A stretch of 64,000 bases of DNA from Streptomyces sp. NBC_01214 (GCF_026340975.1 NZ_JAPEOS010000001.1:4869001-4933000); one strand, 5' to 3'; counted from the stretch's first letter, positions 51,884-60,685 are shown. Notes: generated by a model from the sequence alone, not told the origin. A program made the numbers and translations.

Positions 51884-52906
51884 TCACAGCTCGACGATGA
51901 CGGCACCGATGTGCCGCCCTTCGATCACCTCCAGCAGGGCCTGTGGGGCCTGTTCGATGCCCTTGATCCGTACGTGGGGGAAGACCATCTCCCCGGCGCG
52001 GAGCCACGCACCGAATCGCTCGGTCCACTCCGCACGGTCGTCGAAGTCGTCCGAGCTGAAGCCGCGCATCACGATCCGTTTGTGGATGAGCGGCAGGGAG
52101 TCCAGCTCGACGGGTGCCGACGTACCCGTGCCGTCTTCGGAAAGCTGTCCGGACAGGGCGCCGACCAGGACGAACCGGGCGCCCGGACGTGCCGCATCCA
52201 CAGCGGCCCGTAGCTGTTCGCCGCCGACGTTGTCGAAGAAGACGTCGATGCCGTCCGGTGCGGCCTTCGCCAGCTGTTCGGCGAGCGGTTCCGCGCCGCG
52301 TACGACGGCTTCGTCGTAGCCGAGTTCGGTCACTAGACGGTGGGCCTTCTGGCGCGAGCTGGTGCTGGCGATGACGCGGCCGGCGCCCAGTCGCTTGGCG
52401 ATCTGCCCGGCTATCGATCCGATTCCGCTACCGCCGGAGGAGACGAACACCGTGTCCCCGGGGCGGAGTTGGACCCCGCGGGTCAGCGCTGCGTAGGCCG
52501 TCCAGCCCTGCTCCAGATGGGTGATCGGATCGGGCAGGGCCTCGCAGTCAAGACGCGCACACTCGGCCGCGGGCACGACGGCGTATTCGCGCCAGCCTAG
52601 CCAGTGCGACACCAGATCGCCCGGCCGCAGCGTGCTGTCCTCAGGGGCTCGGACGACCTCGCCGATCGCCGCCCCGACCAGGGTGTCGCCGGTGTTGAGC
52701 ACGGGGAACGGCGTGTCCCGTGTCGCGCCCGCGATGAGGATGCGCAGTGTGGCGAAGACATGGAAGAAACGGTTCCGGACGAGCACCTCGCCTCCCCCCG
52801 GCGGAAGCAGGGGGGTCTCGACGACACGGAGGTGCTCCAGCCGCGGCAAACCATCAGGCTTGGCAACGAGGCGGACTTCTCTCTGGGTAGCGGGCAGGGC
52901 TGCCAT
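51884..52906 (-). CDS. zinc-independent MDR oxidoreductase (quinone/prostaglandin reductase type)
   Basis: 340 residues, AGGAG five bases before the ATG at 52906. It has the GroES-like N-terminal domain (LEHLRVVETPLLPPGGGEVL) and a Rossmann motif VFVSSGGSGIGSIAGQIAKR, then LGAGRVIASTSSRQKAHRLV. Structural-zinc cysteines are absent. This is the NADPH-dependent quinone or enone reductase branch of the medium-chain family. It lies 109 bases from the LuxE-like gene on the same strand, so it may act on a quinonoid phenazine or on the aldehyde. Exact role unknown. Confidence 0.85.
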   Translation of the reverse strand: MAALPATQREVRLVAKPDGLPRLEHLRVVETPLLPPGGGEVLVRNRFFHVFATLRILIAGATRDTPFPVLNTGDTLVGAAIGEVVRAPEDSTLRPGDLVSHWLGWREYAVVPAAECARLDCEALPDPITHLEQGWTAYAALTRGVQLRPGDTVFVSSGGSGIGSIAGQIAKRLGAGRVIASTSSRQKAHRLVTELGYDEAVVRGAEPLAEQLAKAAPDGIDVFFDNVGGEQLRAAVDAARPGARFVLVGALSGQLSEDGTGTSAPVELDSLPLIHKRIVMRGFSSDDFDDRAEWTERFGAWLRAGEMVFPHVRIKGIEQAPQALLEVIEGRHIGAVIVEL

Positions 52907-53294
52907 TCACGCTCCTGAGCAGGAAGAACGGTAGGGAAGTGGAGCCCCGGACACAGGAAGTGACCAAGGGATTCCAGCGTGGAGTCGGCCGCGTCGTCAC
53001 CTCCAGTCAGGGCGTCGAACTGGAGCATTTTTTCCATCCCGGGCGGCTGCCTGAAGGAAGCGCACACCGTACGTCGGTCTGATCACCGCCACCGCGGCAT
53101 CGACGAGCGCGGGCAAGCACCGTGACCGGTGTGGGATTTCACCACCACACCATCCTTCGATGGAAGGAATCCTCCATCTCCACGCTCTGGCTGGAGTCGC
53201 CGGATCGGCGCCTCCACTGTGGCTCGTGGTCGAACTCGAAGCCCTGCCCCGGGGGAGTCGGGTCGATGTACCGACGATGATGGAGAGGACTCCG
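52907..53294. promoter_or_regulatory. divergent intergenic region, MDR oxidoreductase / MFS exporter
   Basis: 388 bases between divergent genes, no supportable coding sequence. It should hold promoters for both the minus-strand LuxE/LuxC/oxidoreductase group and the exporter. No clear -35/-10 pair or operator was picked out by eye. Confidence 0.45.
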
Positions 53295-54749
53295 ATGACT
53301 GCTGAGCGTGTGCTCGCACCGACTCCCACTGCGGCGTACCGATGGCGGTGGCTGGCGCTCACCGCCCTGCTGCTCGGTGAGGCCATGAACCTGCTGGACG
53401 CGACCATCGTTCAGGTTGCCGCGCCCGCGATTCACACCGACCTGGGAGGGTCGGTGTCCGATGTCCAGTGGTTCACGACCGCCTACACCCTCCCGTTCGC
53501 GGTGCTGCTGATCACCGGTGGCCGGCTGGGTGACATCGCCGGCCGACGGCGCATGTTCGTCGTCGGAATCACCGGATTCATGCTGGCCTCCGCCGCATGC
53601 GCCCTGGCGCCGACGGTGGGTCTGCTGATCGCCTTCCGCGTGGTGCAGGGCGCCGCGGCGGCCGTGATCATTCCTCAGACCATCGGCCTGATCAAGACCA
53701 TGTTCTCCGGCGGCGAGATGGCCAAGGCCCTGGGCAGCATCGGCCCCGTGATGGGCTTGGCCGCCGTCTGCGGCCCGGTGCTCGGCGGCGTTCTGACCCA
53801 TGCCGACCTGTTCGGCTCGTCGTGGCGCGCGGTCTTCCTGGTCAACGTCCCGCTCTCCGTGGTCGTCCTGGCCATCGCCCCCAAGATGCCGGAGGACCGC
53901 GCCCCGAACCGCCCCACCCTCGACCTGACCGGCACGCTCCTGGCCGTGCTCGGTATCGGGCTCGTCGTCTACCCGCTCATCGCCGGCGACATCTCCGCGC
54001 TCTCCGGGTGGGGCTGGGCGGCCATCGTGGCCGGTCTGGCCGTGATGGTCGTGTTCGCGCTGCACCAGCGTCGGGTGGCCGCGAGCGGCCGTAGCCCGCT
54101 GGTGGAGCCGAGTCTGTTCACGCGCCGCAGCTTCCCGGCCGCCCTGGTGACCTCGACCGCCTTCTTCGCGGTGACGAACGGTCTGATGATGGTCATCGTG
54201 CTGCAGCTCCAGCTGGGGCTCGGCATCGACGTGCTCGACGCGGGTCTCACGCTCGCGCCGTGGTCGGTCGGTCTGGCCGTCGCGTCGTGGGTGGCCGGCG
54301 CCCATCTGATCCCGCGCCTCGGCCACCGCACGATGTACCTCGGTCTCGCCGTGTTCCTGGCCGGGGCGCTGGCCGCCATCGCCGTGTACCACTCGGCCGC
54401 CCCCGCGGCGTACCCCTCGCGGCTGCTGGTCGCGCTGGGCGTCATCGGCGTCGGCGCAGGCCTCTTCAGCCCCGCCTTCTTCAGCATCTCCCTGCACCCG
54501 CTGAAGCCTCAGGAGATCGGGACGGCCGCCGGGCTGCTGAACGCGGTCCAGCAGCTGGGCGCCACGCTGGGCGTCGCCGTCCTGGGCAGCATCTACCTCA
54601 ACCATGCGGCGTCCGGTGGCGCCTCGGCCTCGCTGCACGCGATCGAGGTCGCCTTCTGGGTTGCCGTGGCACTGGTGGTGGTCAGCTTCGTCAGCAGCCG
54701 GCTGATGGTCGAGAAGGAAGCCCCGGACAGCACTGGGGCGCAGCACTGA
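53295..54749 (+). CDS. DHA2-family MFS multidrug exporter (EmrB/QacA type)
   Basis: 484 residues from the ATG at 53295 (GAGAGG six bases upstream). About 14 membrane segments. TM1 is LLGEAMNLLDATIVQVAAPA, with the DHA2 signature D at LLDATIVQVA; the motif after TM2 is GGRLGDIAGRRRMFVVG. Motif C lies in PVMGLAAVCGPVLGG. DHA2 proteins export hydrophobic drugs by proton antiport, and this one is the likely phenazine exporter and self-protection gene. It is convergent with the second Lrp-type regulator, which may control it. Confidence 0.92.
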   Translation: MTAERVLAPTPTAAYRWRWLALTALLLGEAMNLLDATIVQVAAPAIHTDLGGSVSDVQWFTTAYTLPFAVLLITGGRLGDIAGRRRMFVVGITGFMLASAACALAPTVGLLIAFRVVQGAAAAVIIPQTIGLIKTMFSGGEMAKALGSIGPVMGLAAVCGPVLGGVLTHADLFGSSWRAVFLVNVPLSVVVLAIAPKMPEDRAPNRPTLDLTGTLLAVLGIGLVVYPLIAGDISALSGWGWAAIVAGLAVMVVFALHQRRVAASGRSPLVEPSLFTRRSFPAALVTSTAFFAVTNGLMMVIVLQLQLGLGIDVLDAGLTLAPWSVGLAVASWVAGAHLIPRLGHRTMYLGLAVFLAGALAAIAVYHSAAPAAYPSRLLVALGVIGVGAGLFSPAFFSISLHPLKPQEIGTAAGLLNAVQQLGATLGVAVLGSIYLNHAASGGASASLHAIEVAFWVAVALVVVSFVSSRLMVEKEAPDSTGAQH

Positions 54750-54841
54750 TCGGGCCACCGGCCCGAACGGTCCATGCGGCGGCCTCACGGCCGCCGCATC
54801 GGCATGTCCGGCCGCGCCGGCCCGTAACGGAACGAGGGACG

Positions 54842-55861
54842 TCATGACCGCGCGCGCGTGATCGGGGCGGTGCGCCGGCTGCGGGCGAGATCCGTGATCA
54901 TCGGGCTCGCCGCCTTGACGTTCTGCAGTACCGGGCTGGTCTCGAGGGTGTGGATCGCGCCGAGGGAGCCGAGCCGACGGGCGAGGTAGTGGTGCAGGTC
55001 GGCCGGGTCCTTGCACAGCGCCTGGGCCACCAGGTTGGTGGGGCCCGTGGTCGCAGCGACGAAGGCGAGTTCGTCGTGGCCCGCCAGGGTCGTCGCCACG
55101 TTCTCCAGTTGTGCGGGGCTCACCGACATCCAGAGCAGTGCCCGGGTGTTGGCACCGAGCAGCCCGGTGTCGACCTCCACGTCGAAGAAGATGGCTCCGC
55201 CCGCCTGCAGGTCGGCCAGACGGCGCGCGACGGTGACGGGGGACCAGCCGGTCGCCTGGGCGAGTTCCGCGTGACTGGCACGCCCGTCCTTCTGCAGGGC
55301 GACCAGCAGATCCGCGTCCGAGTCGCTCAGTTGACGGGGCACAGCGACGTACGCCGTGTCGGAGGCGTCGTGCGAGCGGAAGATGCGCTGCTGCTCCTCG
55401 GTCAGGGTGTCGGCGCTCCGGCGCCAGGCGGTGGGGCCCCCGAGGTACATGTGCAGCAGGCAGTGGGCCGACACGGCGGTGATGTTGTTCGTGCGCGGGA
55501 TGTCGCGCAACAGCAGGGAGTTGCCGACCGCGGCGTCGGTGGGCGTGTGGATGACCGCCACGATCTCGGTGCCGCCGGAGGTGAGTTTGACCCACGAGGT
55601 ATCCGGGCGCCGGGCCAGGGCGCGGGCGAGGTCCTGTGCGGAGCTCGCTGCGGCGGTGAGCCTGACGAGCCACTGGGTCTGGCCGGCTCGGTGGGGGTCG
55701 GCGAGCCCGACGACCCGTAACGAGGCCTCGTCACGCAGTCGTCGGTAGCGGCGGGCGATGGTCTGGGGGGAGACGTCGAGAGCCGTGGCGATCTGGCTGA
55801 ACGGTGCACGGCCGTTAAGGTGCAGCGCGTGGATCAGGGCACGGTCCAGGGTGTCGAGCAT
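54842..55861 (-). CDS. double-module Lrp/AsnC-family regulator (B)
   Basis: 339 residues from the ATG at 55861, GAAGGA seven bases upstream. Tandem Lrp units: FSQIATALDVSPQTIARRYR in the first and HAELAQATGWSPVTVARRLA in the second, each with a RAM-like domain (DELAFVAATTGPTNLVAQAL in the second). It shares its layout, both helix-turn-helix positions and long conserved blocks with regulator A at 48086-49099. Divergent from the methyltransferase and core phenazine genes. It likely senses a phenazine or a precursor. Confidence 0.9.
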   Translation of the reverse strand: MLDTLDRALIHALHLNGRAPFSQIATALDVSPQTIARRYRRLRDEASLRVVGLADPHRAGQTQWLVRLTAAASSAQDLARALARRPDTSWVKLTSGGTEIVAVIHTPTDAAVGNSLLLRDIPRTNNITAVSAHCLLHMYLGGPTAWRRSADTLTEEQQRIFRSHDASDTAYVAVPRQLSDSDADLLVALQKDGRASHAELAQATGWSPVTVARRLADLQAGGAIFFDVEVDTGLLGANTRALLWMSVSPAQLENVATTLAGHDELAFVAATTGPTNLVAQALCKDPADLHHYLARRLGSLGAIHTLETSPVLQNVKAASPMITDLARSRRTAPITRARS

Positions 55862-55982
55862 GCACTCATCCTTCACTAGGGGCCCGCTCCGTGGAATAAA
55901 GCTGAAGATACGGCAGGTCACGCTACCACCGCAGCCGGAAAGGCCCGCAGAATTCCATCAGTTCACCGCTCGTCGTGCACAA

Positions 55983-56010
55983 TTGACACGTTCCGACGGG
56001 CGGATAAACG
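55983..56010 (+). promoter_or_regulatory. promoter candidate for the phenazine-tailoring genes
   Basis: TTGACA (55983-55988) and TAAACG (56005-56010) are 16 bases apart, facing the methyltransferase gene whose start is 152 bases downstream. The flank is AT-richer than usual for this DNA. The -10 match is weak. Confidence 0.4.
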
Positions 56011-56043
56011 TTTCCGGCCCCTCTCTTTCAAGTTACACCTACA

Positions 56044-56076
56044 GAAACATCCCAGCCATAGGGAAACATCCCAGCC
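56044..56076. repeat. 14-bp direct repeat (GAAACATCCCAGCC)
   Basis: Two exact copies, 56044-56057 and 56063-56076, with a 19-base period, in the divergent region between regulator B and the methyltransferase. Spacing of about two helical turns suits a regulator binding on one face of DNA. Confidence 0.65.
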
Positions 56077-56162
56077 GTCATGAGGGCGTTTTCGGGCGTC
56101 GACACGCACCGGCGCGAATTCGTCGTTTTGTGCAGATTTTAACTCGCCTTGGGGAGGATTTG

Positions 56163-57023
56163 GTGGCTGAATTGAAGACGCCCTCGATAGGGGTCGGTCA
56201 GACCGCACTCTTCGTCGCATGGATGCGGCAGTTGGAAAGCGATCGTCCGGATGCGCTTTTCCGGGATCCGCTCGCCGCCGCGATGCTCTCGGCCCTGGCG
56301 GAGGATCCGGTACTGGCGGACGTGGCCGAGGTGATCAAGCAGACCCACACCAGCGCGGCCGGCTTCCCCACCTACTTCGCGGTGCGCACCCGGTTCTTCG
56401 ACGACGAGGTGATCTCCGCGACCCTGCGCGGGATCCGCCAGGTCGTCACGCTGGCCGCGGGCGTGGACGGGCGCACCGTCCGGCTGGACCTGCCGGCCGG
56501 GACGCGCTGGTTCGAGGTGGACCTGCCGGAGATGATGCCGTTCAAGGACGCGCTGATCGAGCAGTCCGGCCTGCCCCTCGCGTGCGAGCGCCGCGGGGTG
56601 GCCGCGGACCTCCGGGAGGACTGGCAGGCGGCGCTGCAAGCTGCGGGTTTCGACCCGTCGCGGCCCACGATCTGGCTGATCGAAGGCCTCTTGATGTACC
56701 TGACGGACGCCGCCGGCGACGCGATCCTCGCCGGTGTCAGCGAGCTGTCCGCTCCGGGCAGCCAGCTCATGCTGGAGCACCTCAAGGCGGCCATGCTCGA
56801 AGAGGAGGGCAGGCCGGTACGTGAGCGGGTCGAAGAGCAGGGCGCCTCCTGGCTCTCCGCCCGCGACGACCTCACCTCCTGGATGAGCGGCCACGGTTGG
56901 AGCGCCCGGGTGTACGCGGGCGACGATCCGCGGATCGGATACGGGCGCACGGTGGCGCCGCTCCCGGCGTGCTGGCTGGCGACGGGCACGCTCACTCGGC
57001 CCGCCGGCGATCCGGTGGACTGA
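56163..57023 (+). CDS. SAM-dependent methyltransferase, LCMT/PPM1-like (carboxyl-methyltransferase type)
   Basis: 286 residues. GTG at 56163 with GGGGAGGA four bases upstream. Family landmarks are TALFVAWMRQLESDRPDALF, the SAM motif QVVTLAAGVDGRTVRLDLP, RWFEVDLPEMMPFKDALIEQ and IWLIEGLLMYL. This is the group that includes leucine carboxyl methyltransferases and many actinobacterial natural-product methyltransferases. In a phenazine cluster it is a good candidate to make a methyl ester from a ring carboxyl. O-methylation of a hydroxyl remains possible. Followed after 267 bases by the monooxygenase. Confidence 0.85.
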   Translation: MAELKTPSIGVGQTALFVAWMRQLESDRPDALFRDPLAAAMLSALAEDPVLADVAEVIKQTHTSAAGFPTYFAVRTRFFDDEVISATLRGIRQVVTLAAGVDGRTVRLDLPAGTRWFEVDLPEMMPFKDALIEQSGLPLACERRGVAADLREDWQAALQAAGFDPSRPTIWLIEGLLMYLTDAAGDAILAGVSELSAPGSQLMLEHLKAAMLEEEGRPVRERVEEQGASWLSARDDLTSWMSGHGWSARVYAGDDPRIGYGRTVAPLPACWLATGTLTRPAGDPVD

Positions 57024-57290
57024 CGGTAAACCGCCGGCCCGGGCGGAGGGGAAACCGGAACTCAAAATTCCGCAGCGGAACCGCAATCCCGGACGCCCGT
57101 ACGGTTTCCTTGTCGAAAAAATGTCAGGTGCCATCCATGAGTTTGTCAGATTACCGTAGGGCGGTCCGCCGCCGGCCATGGCGGAGTGGCATCCCGTTTG
57201 TTGCACGCGTTCGTACCAGCGACAGGTAACCGAGGCGTCGCGCCGTCACCACGCCATTACTGAATCCCCCAAGCCCAGCGGAGGAATCGC
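57024..57290. other. intergenic region before the flavin monooxygenase
   Basis: 267 bases without a gene. It is AT-richer around 57050-57140 (GGAACTCAAAATTCCG, a small imperfect inverted repeat near 57056) and may carry a separate promoter for the monooxygenase. Confidence 0.35.
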
Positions 57291-58679
57291 ATGCCAGACG
57301 ACACCGCACGCCCACGTCATCCAGAGGAGCCCTGCTTAGCGAAAAGCCATTGCGTGGTGTTGGGAGCGAGTATCGGCGGTCTGTTCGCCGCGCGGGTGCT
57401 GTCCGACACCTTCGACCGGGTGACGCTGATCGACCGGGACGCGCTGCCGGAGACGGACGAGAACCGAAAGGGCGTCCCGCAGGGCCGCCACGCGCACGCC
57501 ATCCTGCCGGCCGGCACGAAGTGGCTCCAGGAAACGTTCCCCGGTCTGCTGGAGCAGTTCGAGGCGGACGGGGTGTCCGTGGTCCGGGAACCCGACGAGA
57601 TGCACTTCGCGCCGGGAGGCCACCTCCTCAGCCAGAAGGGCCGCCGCAGGGACCCCATCCCCACCTACCAGCCGAACCGGCCCCAACTGGAAGGCGGAGT
57701 ACGCGCACGGCTGAGGGCACTGGCGAACATCGAGATCATCGACCGGTGCGAGGCGTCCGGTCTCATCAACTCCCCGGACGGACGACGCGTCGTCGGCGTC
57801 CGTGTGGTGGACCGGGACGACGGAGCCGAGCGGGAAATCGCCGCGGACCTCGTCGTCGACGCGACAGGTCGCGGCGGACGCACGACGCGCTGGCTCGCGG
57901 ATCTGGGCTACGACCAGCCGCAGGAAGACCGCCTCGCCATCGACATCAAGTACGTCAGCCGGAACCTGAAGGTGGCACCGGGCGCCCTCGGCAGCAAGAA
58001 GGTCGTCATCGTCGGCGCGTGCCCGGGACGGCCGACCGGCGCGACCTTCCTCCAGCACGGCGACGACCACTGGATGCTGACGCTGATCGGCTACGGCGGG
58101 CACCACCCGCCCACCGACCCGGGCGAGTTCCTGGAGTTCGCCAAGCCCATCCTGCCGCCGGATGTCTTCGAGGTCCTCTGCGTCGCCGAACCCCTCGACG
58201 ACCCGGTCGCCCACCGCTATCCGGCGAGCGTGCGCCGGCGCTACGAGCGGCTGGAACGTTTCCCCGACGGACTGCTCGTCTTCGGTGACGCCCTCTGCAG
58301 CTTCAACCCCGTCTACGGCCAGGGGATGTCCGCGGCCGCCCTGCAGGCCGAGGCGTTGCAGGATGCCCTGGCCCAGGGCCGGGACCAGCTGCCCAGACGC
58401 TTCTTCAAGACGGCTGCCCGCCGCATCGAGGTCGCCTGGCAGATGGCCCTCGGCAGCGACCTCTCGCTGCCCGAGGTGCCGGGCCCTCGGCCGCTGCCGG
58501 TGCGCGTCCTCAACGCGTACTTCGGCTGGCTGATGACCGCTGCGGAACACGACTCGGCGCTGACCCAGGAGTTCGTCAAGGTCAGTTCCCTCCTCTCGCC
58601 CCCGACGATCCTGCTCGCCCCCGCCACGATCGGGCGGGTCGTCGTCGGAAACCTGCGCCGACGTCCTCCCGCACGCTGA
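57291..58679 (+). CDS. FAD-dependent aromatic monooxygenase (phenazine hydroxylase candidate)
   Basis: 462 residues; ATG at 57291 with GGAGGAA six bases upstream. The FAD motif is CVVLGASIGGLFAARVLSD, the DG-type motif lies near DLVVDATGRGGRTTRWLAD, and the second FAD motif is LLVFGDALCSFNPVYGQGMS. This is a class A flavoprotein hydroxylase relative that would use NAD(P)H and O2. In the context of phz genes it most likely adds a hydroxyl to the phenazine ring. The position of attack cannot be read from sequence. Confidence 0.87.
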   Translation: MPDDTARPRHPEEPCLAKSHCVVLGASIGGLFAARVLSDTFDRVTLIDRDALPETDENRKGVPQGRHAHAILPAGTKWLQETFPGLLEQFEADGVSVVREPDEMHFAPGGHLLSQKGRRRDPIPTYQPNRPQLEGGVRARLRALANIEIIDRCEASGLINSPDGRRVVGVRVVDRDDGAEREIAADLVVDATGRGGRTTRWLADLGYDQPQEDRLAIDIKYVSRNLKVAPGALGSKKVVIVGACPGRPTGATFLQHGDDHWMLTLIGYGGHHPPTDPGEFLEFAKPILPPDVFEVLCVAEPLDDPVAHRYPASVRRRYERLERFPDGLLVFGDALCSFNPVYGQGMSAAALQAEALQDALAQGRDQLPRRFFKTAARRIEVAWQMALGSDLSLPEVPGPRPLPVRVLNAYFGWLMTAAEHDSALTQEFVKVSSLLSPPTILLAPATIGRVVVGNLRRRPPAR

Positions 58680-58776
58680 ACATCCGAAACGAAGAACGTG
58701 GCATGAAAGGCCGTCACGCAGGTCAGCCATGCCCTTTTCCTGACAGATGAATTCTCTGTGCACCGATAGAACTTCC

Positions 58777-58806
58777 TTGACTTCGACGTATTCGGAGTCC
58801 TAGCGT
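58777..58806 (+). promoter_or_regulatory. promoter candidate for the oxygenase-phzBCDE operon
   Basis: TTGACT (58777-58782) and TAGCGT (58801-58806) are separated by 18 bases. A start near 58813 would leave a leader of about 29 bases before the ATG at 58842. No terminator is evident between this and phzE, so one promoter could serve all five genes. Confidence 0.55.
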
Positions 58807-58841
58807 TCCAGAGCCGAGAAATGCGAAGGGAATGATTCGGA

Positions 58842-60050
58842 ATGTCAAATCCGGTGGCCGTTTCCGCCGTGGAGACTCCCGACCGCGCCGAACTCGTGAA
58901 GCGGGCCGAAGGGCTGCGGGACCTGCTGTGGGAAGACGCCGTCGACTGCGAACGCGAGCGGCGCGTACCCGAACGAGTCGTCTCGTCCATGACCGAGGCC
59001 GGCCTGCTGCGGCTGATGACACCACGGCGGCTCGGGGGCCACGGGACGGACATGCGCACCCTCCTCGAGGTCGCCACCGCGCTCGGTCGCGGCTGCTGCT
59101 CCGCCGCCTGGATAGCCGGCGTCCTGAACGCCGGGAACTTCGTGGCGTCGCTGTTCCCTCCGGCCGCAGGCGACGAGGTGTGGGGCGAGAACCCCGACGC
59201 CCGGTGCGCCCTGGTCCTGGGGCTACCCGCGCAGAACGTCGAGCGGGCTGACGGCGGCGTCGTCGTCAGCGGCGAGTGGGCCTACGTCTCCGGCTGCCTG
59301 CACGCCCAGTGGGTCAGCGCCCTGATCGCCGTCCCTACCGCCGAGGACCGGCCCGACATCCAGTTCGCCCTGATGCCGGCCGACGCGGTCACCATCAAGG
59401 ACACCTGGCACTTCGCCGGCATGCGCGGCACCGGCAGCAACACGGTCGTCGCCGACCGGCTCTTCGTACCGAGCCACCGTCTGGTGCCCTACGTGCCCAT
59501 CCTCAACGGCGAGACCGACGGTGTCGTCGACGCCGATCTGCCCTACCGCAACAGCTTGACCGGCCTGTTCGCCATCGGCCTGATCGGTGCGCTGATCGGC
59601 GGCGCCAAGGCCGCCCTCGGCTACGTCCGCGACAAGGGCCCCACCCGTCCCGTCGCTGGCTCCACCTACCGCGACCAGACGCAGTCGCCGACCTTCCAGC
59701 TCGACCTGGCCGACGCCACGTCGAAGATCGACACGGCCAAGCTGATCGCCCTGCGCATCGCCGACACCGTCGACGAGTACGCCCGGGCCGGCAGGAACAT
59801 CGATCTGACCGTCCGGGCCCGCAACCGGCTGGAGTCCGCCCAGGTCGGTCGGCTGTGCCGGGAAGCCGTCGACACCCTGCTGACCGCCCACGGTTCCTCC
59901 GCCTTCAACGAGGCCAACCCGCTCCAGCGGCTCTGGCGCGACATCAACGTCGGCAGCCGCCACGCCGGCTTCGGCATGGGCATCCCCGAGCAGGTCTACG
60001 GCCGCGCCCTCGTCGGCCAGGACCCCCGCGACATCAGCTTCATCGTCTGA
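58842..60050 (+). CDS. acyl-CoA-dehydrogenase-fold flavin-dependent oxygenase
   Basis: 402 residues. Resembles two-component monooxygenases such as HpaB/ActVA-ORF5-type proteins built on the acyl-CoA dehydrogenase fold: ERRVPERVVSSMTEAGLLRL, TALGRGCCSAAWIAG, VVVSGEWAYVSGCLHAQWVS, WHFAGMRGTGSNTVVADRLF and a C-terminal DINVGSRHAGFGMG. Such enzymes use reduced flavin from a separate reductase to hydroxylate aromatic rings. No dedicated flavin reductase is seen within the window. It is a second hydroxylase for the phenazine scaffold. Directly upstream of phzB. Confidence 0.82.
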   Translation: MSNPVAVSAVETPDRAELVKRAEGLRDLLWEDAVDCERERRVPERVVSSMTEAGLLRLMTPRRLGGHGTDMRTLLEVATALGRGCCSAAWIAGVLNAGNFVASLFPPAAGDEVWGENPDARCALVLGLPAQNVERADGGVVVSGEWAYVSGCLHAQWVSALIAVPTAEDRPDIQFALMPADAVTIKDTWHFAGMRGTGSNTVVADRLFVPSHRLVPYVPILNGETDGVVDADLPYRNSLTGLFAIGLIGALIGGAKAALGYVRDKGPTRPVAGSTYRDQTQSPTFQLDLADATSKIDTAKLIALRIADTVDEYARAGRNIDLTVRARNRLESAQVGRLCREAVDTLLTAHGSSAFNEANPLQRLWRDINVGSRHAGFGMGIPEQVYGRALVGQDPRDISFIV

Positions 60051-60053
60051 CCG

Positions 60054-60081
60054 GATGCCCCGATGCCCCGATGCCCCGATG
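60054..60081. repeat. 8-bp tandem repeat (GATGCCCC), 3.5 copies
   Basis: It lies four bases after the oxygenase stop codon and 51 bases before the phzB start. It creates extra in-frame ATGs upstream of phzB, which could mislead start-calling. Homology to PhzB begins only at 60133. Confidence 0.75.
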
Positions 60082-60132
60082 ACCGAGGCACGGCTGATCC
60101 TGACCGTTCGCCATCCACCGCTGAGGACCCCC

Positions 60133-60612
60133 ATGGCAGAGCCCCGCATACCCACCGACGAGACCGGGCTGCGCGACCACAACCGCGCCGTCGTCGAGCA
60201 GTACATGAACACCCGAGGTGAGGACCGGCTCCGGCGGCACCTCCTCTTCACGGAGGACGGTGTCGGCGGGCTGTGGACCACGGAGAGCGGCGAGCCGATC
60301 GTCATCCGCAGCCGCGACCGGCTGGGCGAGCACGCCGTCTGGTCGCTCAAGTGCTTCCCCGACTGGGCCTGGACCAACATCGAGATCTTCGACACCCAGG
60401 ACCCCAACCGTTTCTGGGTCGAATGCGACGGTGAGGGAAAGATTCTCTTCCCCGGATATCCCGAAGGCCTCTACCGCAATCACTTCATCCATTCCTTCCT
60501 GTTCGAGAACGGGAAGATCAAGCAGCAGCGCGAGTTCATGAACCCGTGCCAGCAGTTCCGGTCCCTGGGAATCCCCGTCCCGCGCGTCGAGCGCGAGGGA
60601 ATTCCGACCTGA
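60133..60612 (+). CDS. phzB: PhzA/PhzB-family phenazine biosynthesis protein
   Basis: 159 residues, close to the usual 160-165. GAGGA five bases before the ATG at 60133. Strong family match in blocks: NRAVVEQYMNTRGEDRLRRH, LLFTEDGVGGLWTTESGEPI, HAVWSLKCFPDWAW, FWVECDGEGKILFPGYPEGL and IPVPRVEREGIPT. PhzA/B is a small dimeric catalyst of the NTF2-like fold that promotes the condensation of two aminocyclohexenone units to the tricyclic phenazine precursor. A single copy is present, as is usual outside Pseudomonas. Confidence 0.97.
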   Translation: MAEPRIPTDETGLRDHNRAVVEQYMNTRGEDRLRRHLLFTEDGVGGLWTTESGEPIVIRSRDRLGEHAVWSLKCFPDWAWTNIEIFDTQDPNRFWVECDGEGKILFPGYPEGLYRNHFIHSFLFENGKIKQQREFMNPCQQFRSLGIPVPRVEREGIPT

Positions 60613-60685
60613 CAGGCTGCCGAAACGAGCACGGGACCGACATGATCCGGCCGTTCATTCACGTAGCCTCACGGGGGGCAAAATC

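Noticed and set aside
53139..55673. 844-codon open frame on the minus strand
   Set aside because: Antisense to the DHA2 exporter and out of frame with the Lrp gene. Low-complexity RHQ-rich translation, typical of GC-rich shadow frames.
55758..56162. Upstream extension of the methyltransferase at 56163
   Set aside because: It overlaps the divergent regulator gene and AT-rich intergenic DNA. The GTG at 56163 has a strong ribosome site, and family homology starts just after it.
57336..58763. 475-codon minus-strand frame
   Set aside because: Antisense of the FAD monooxygenase; no motifs.
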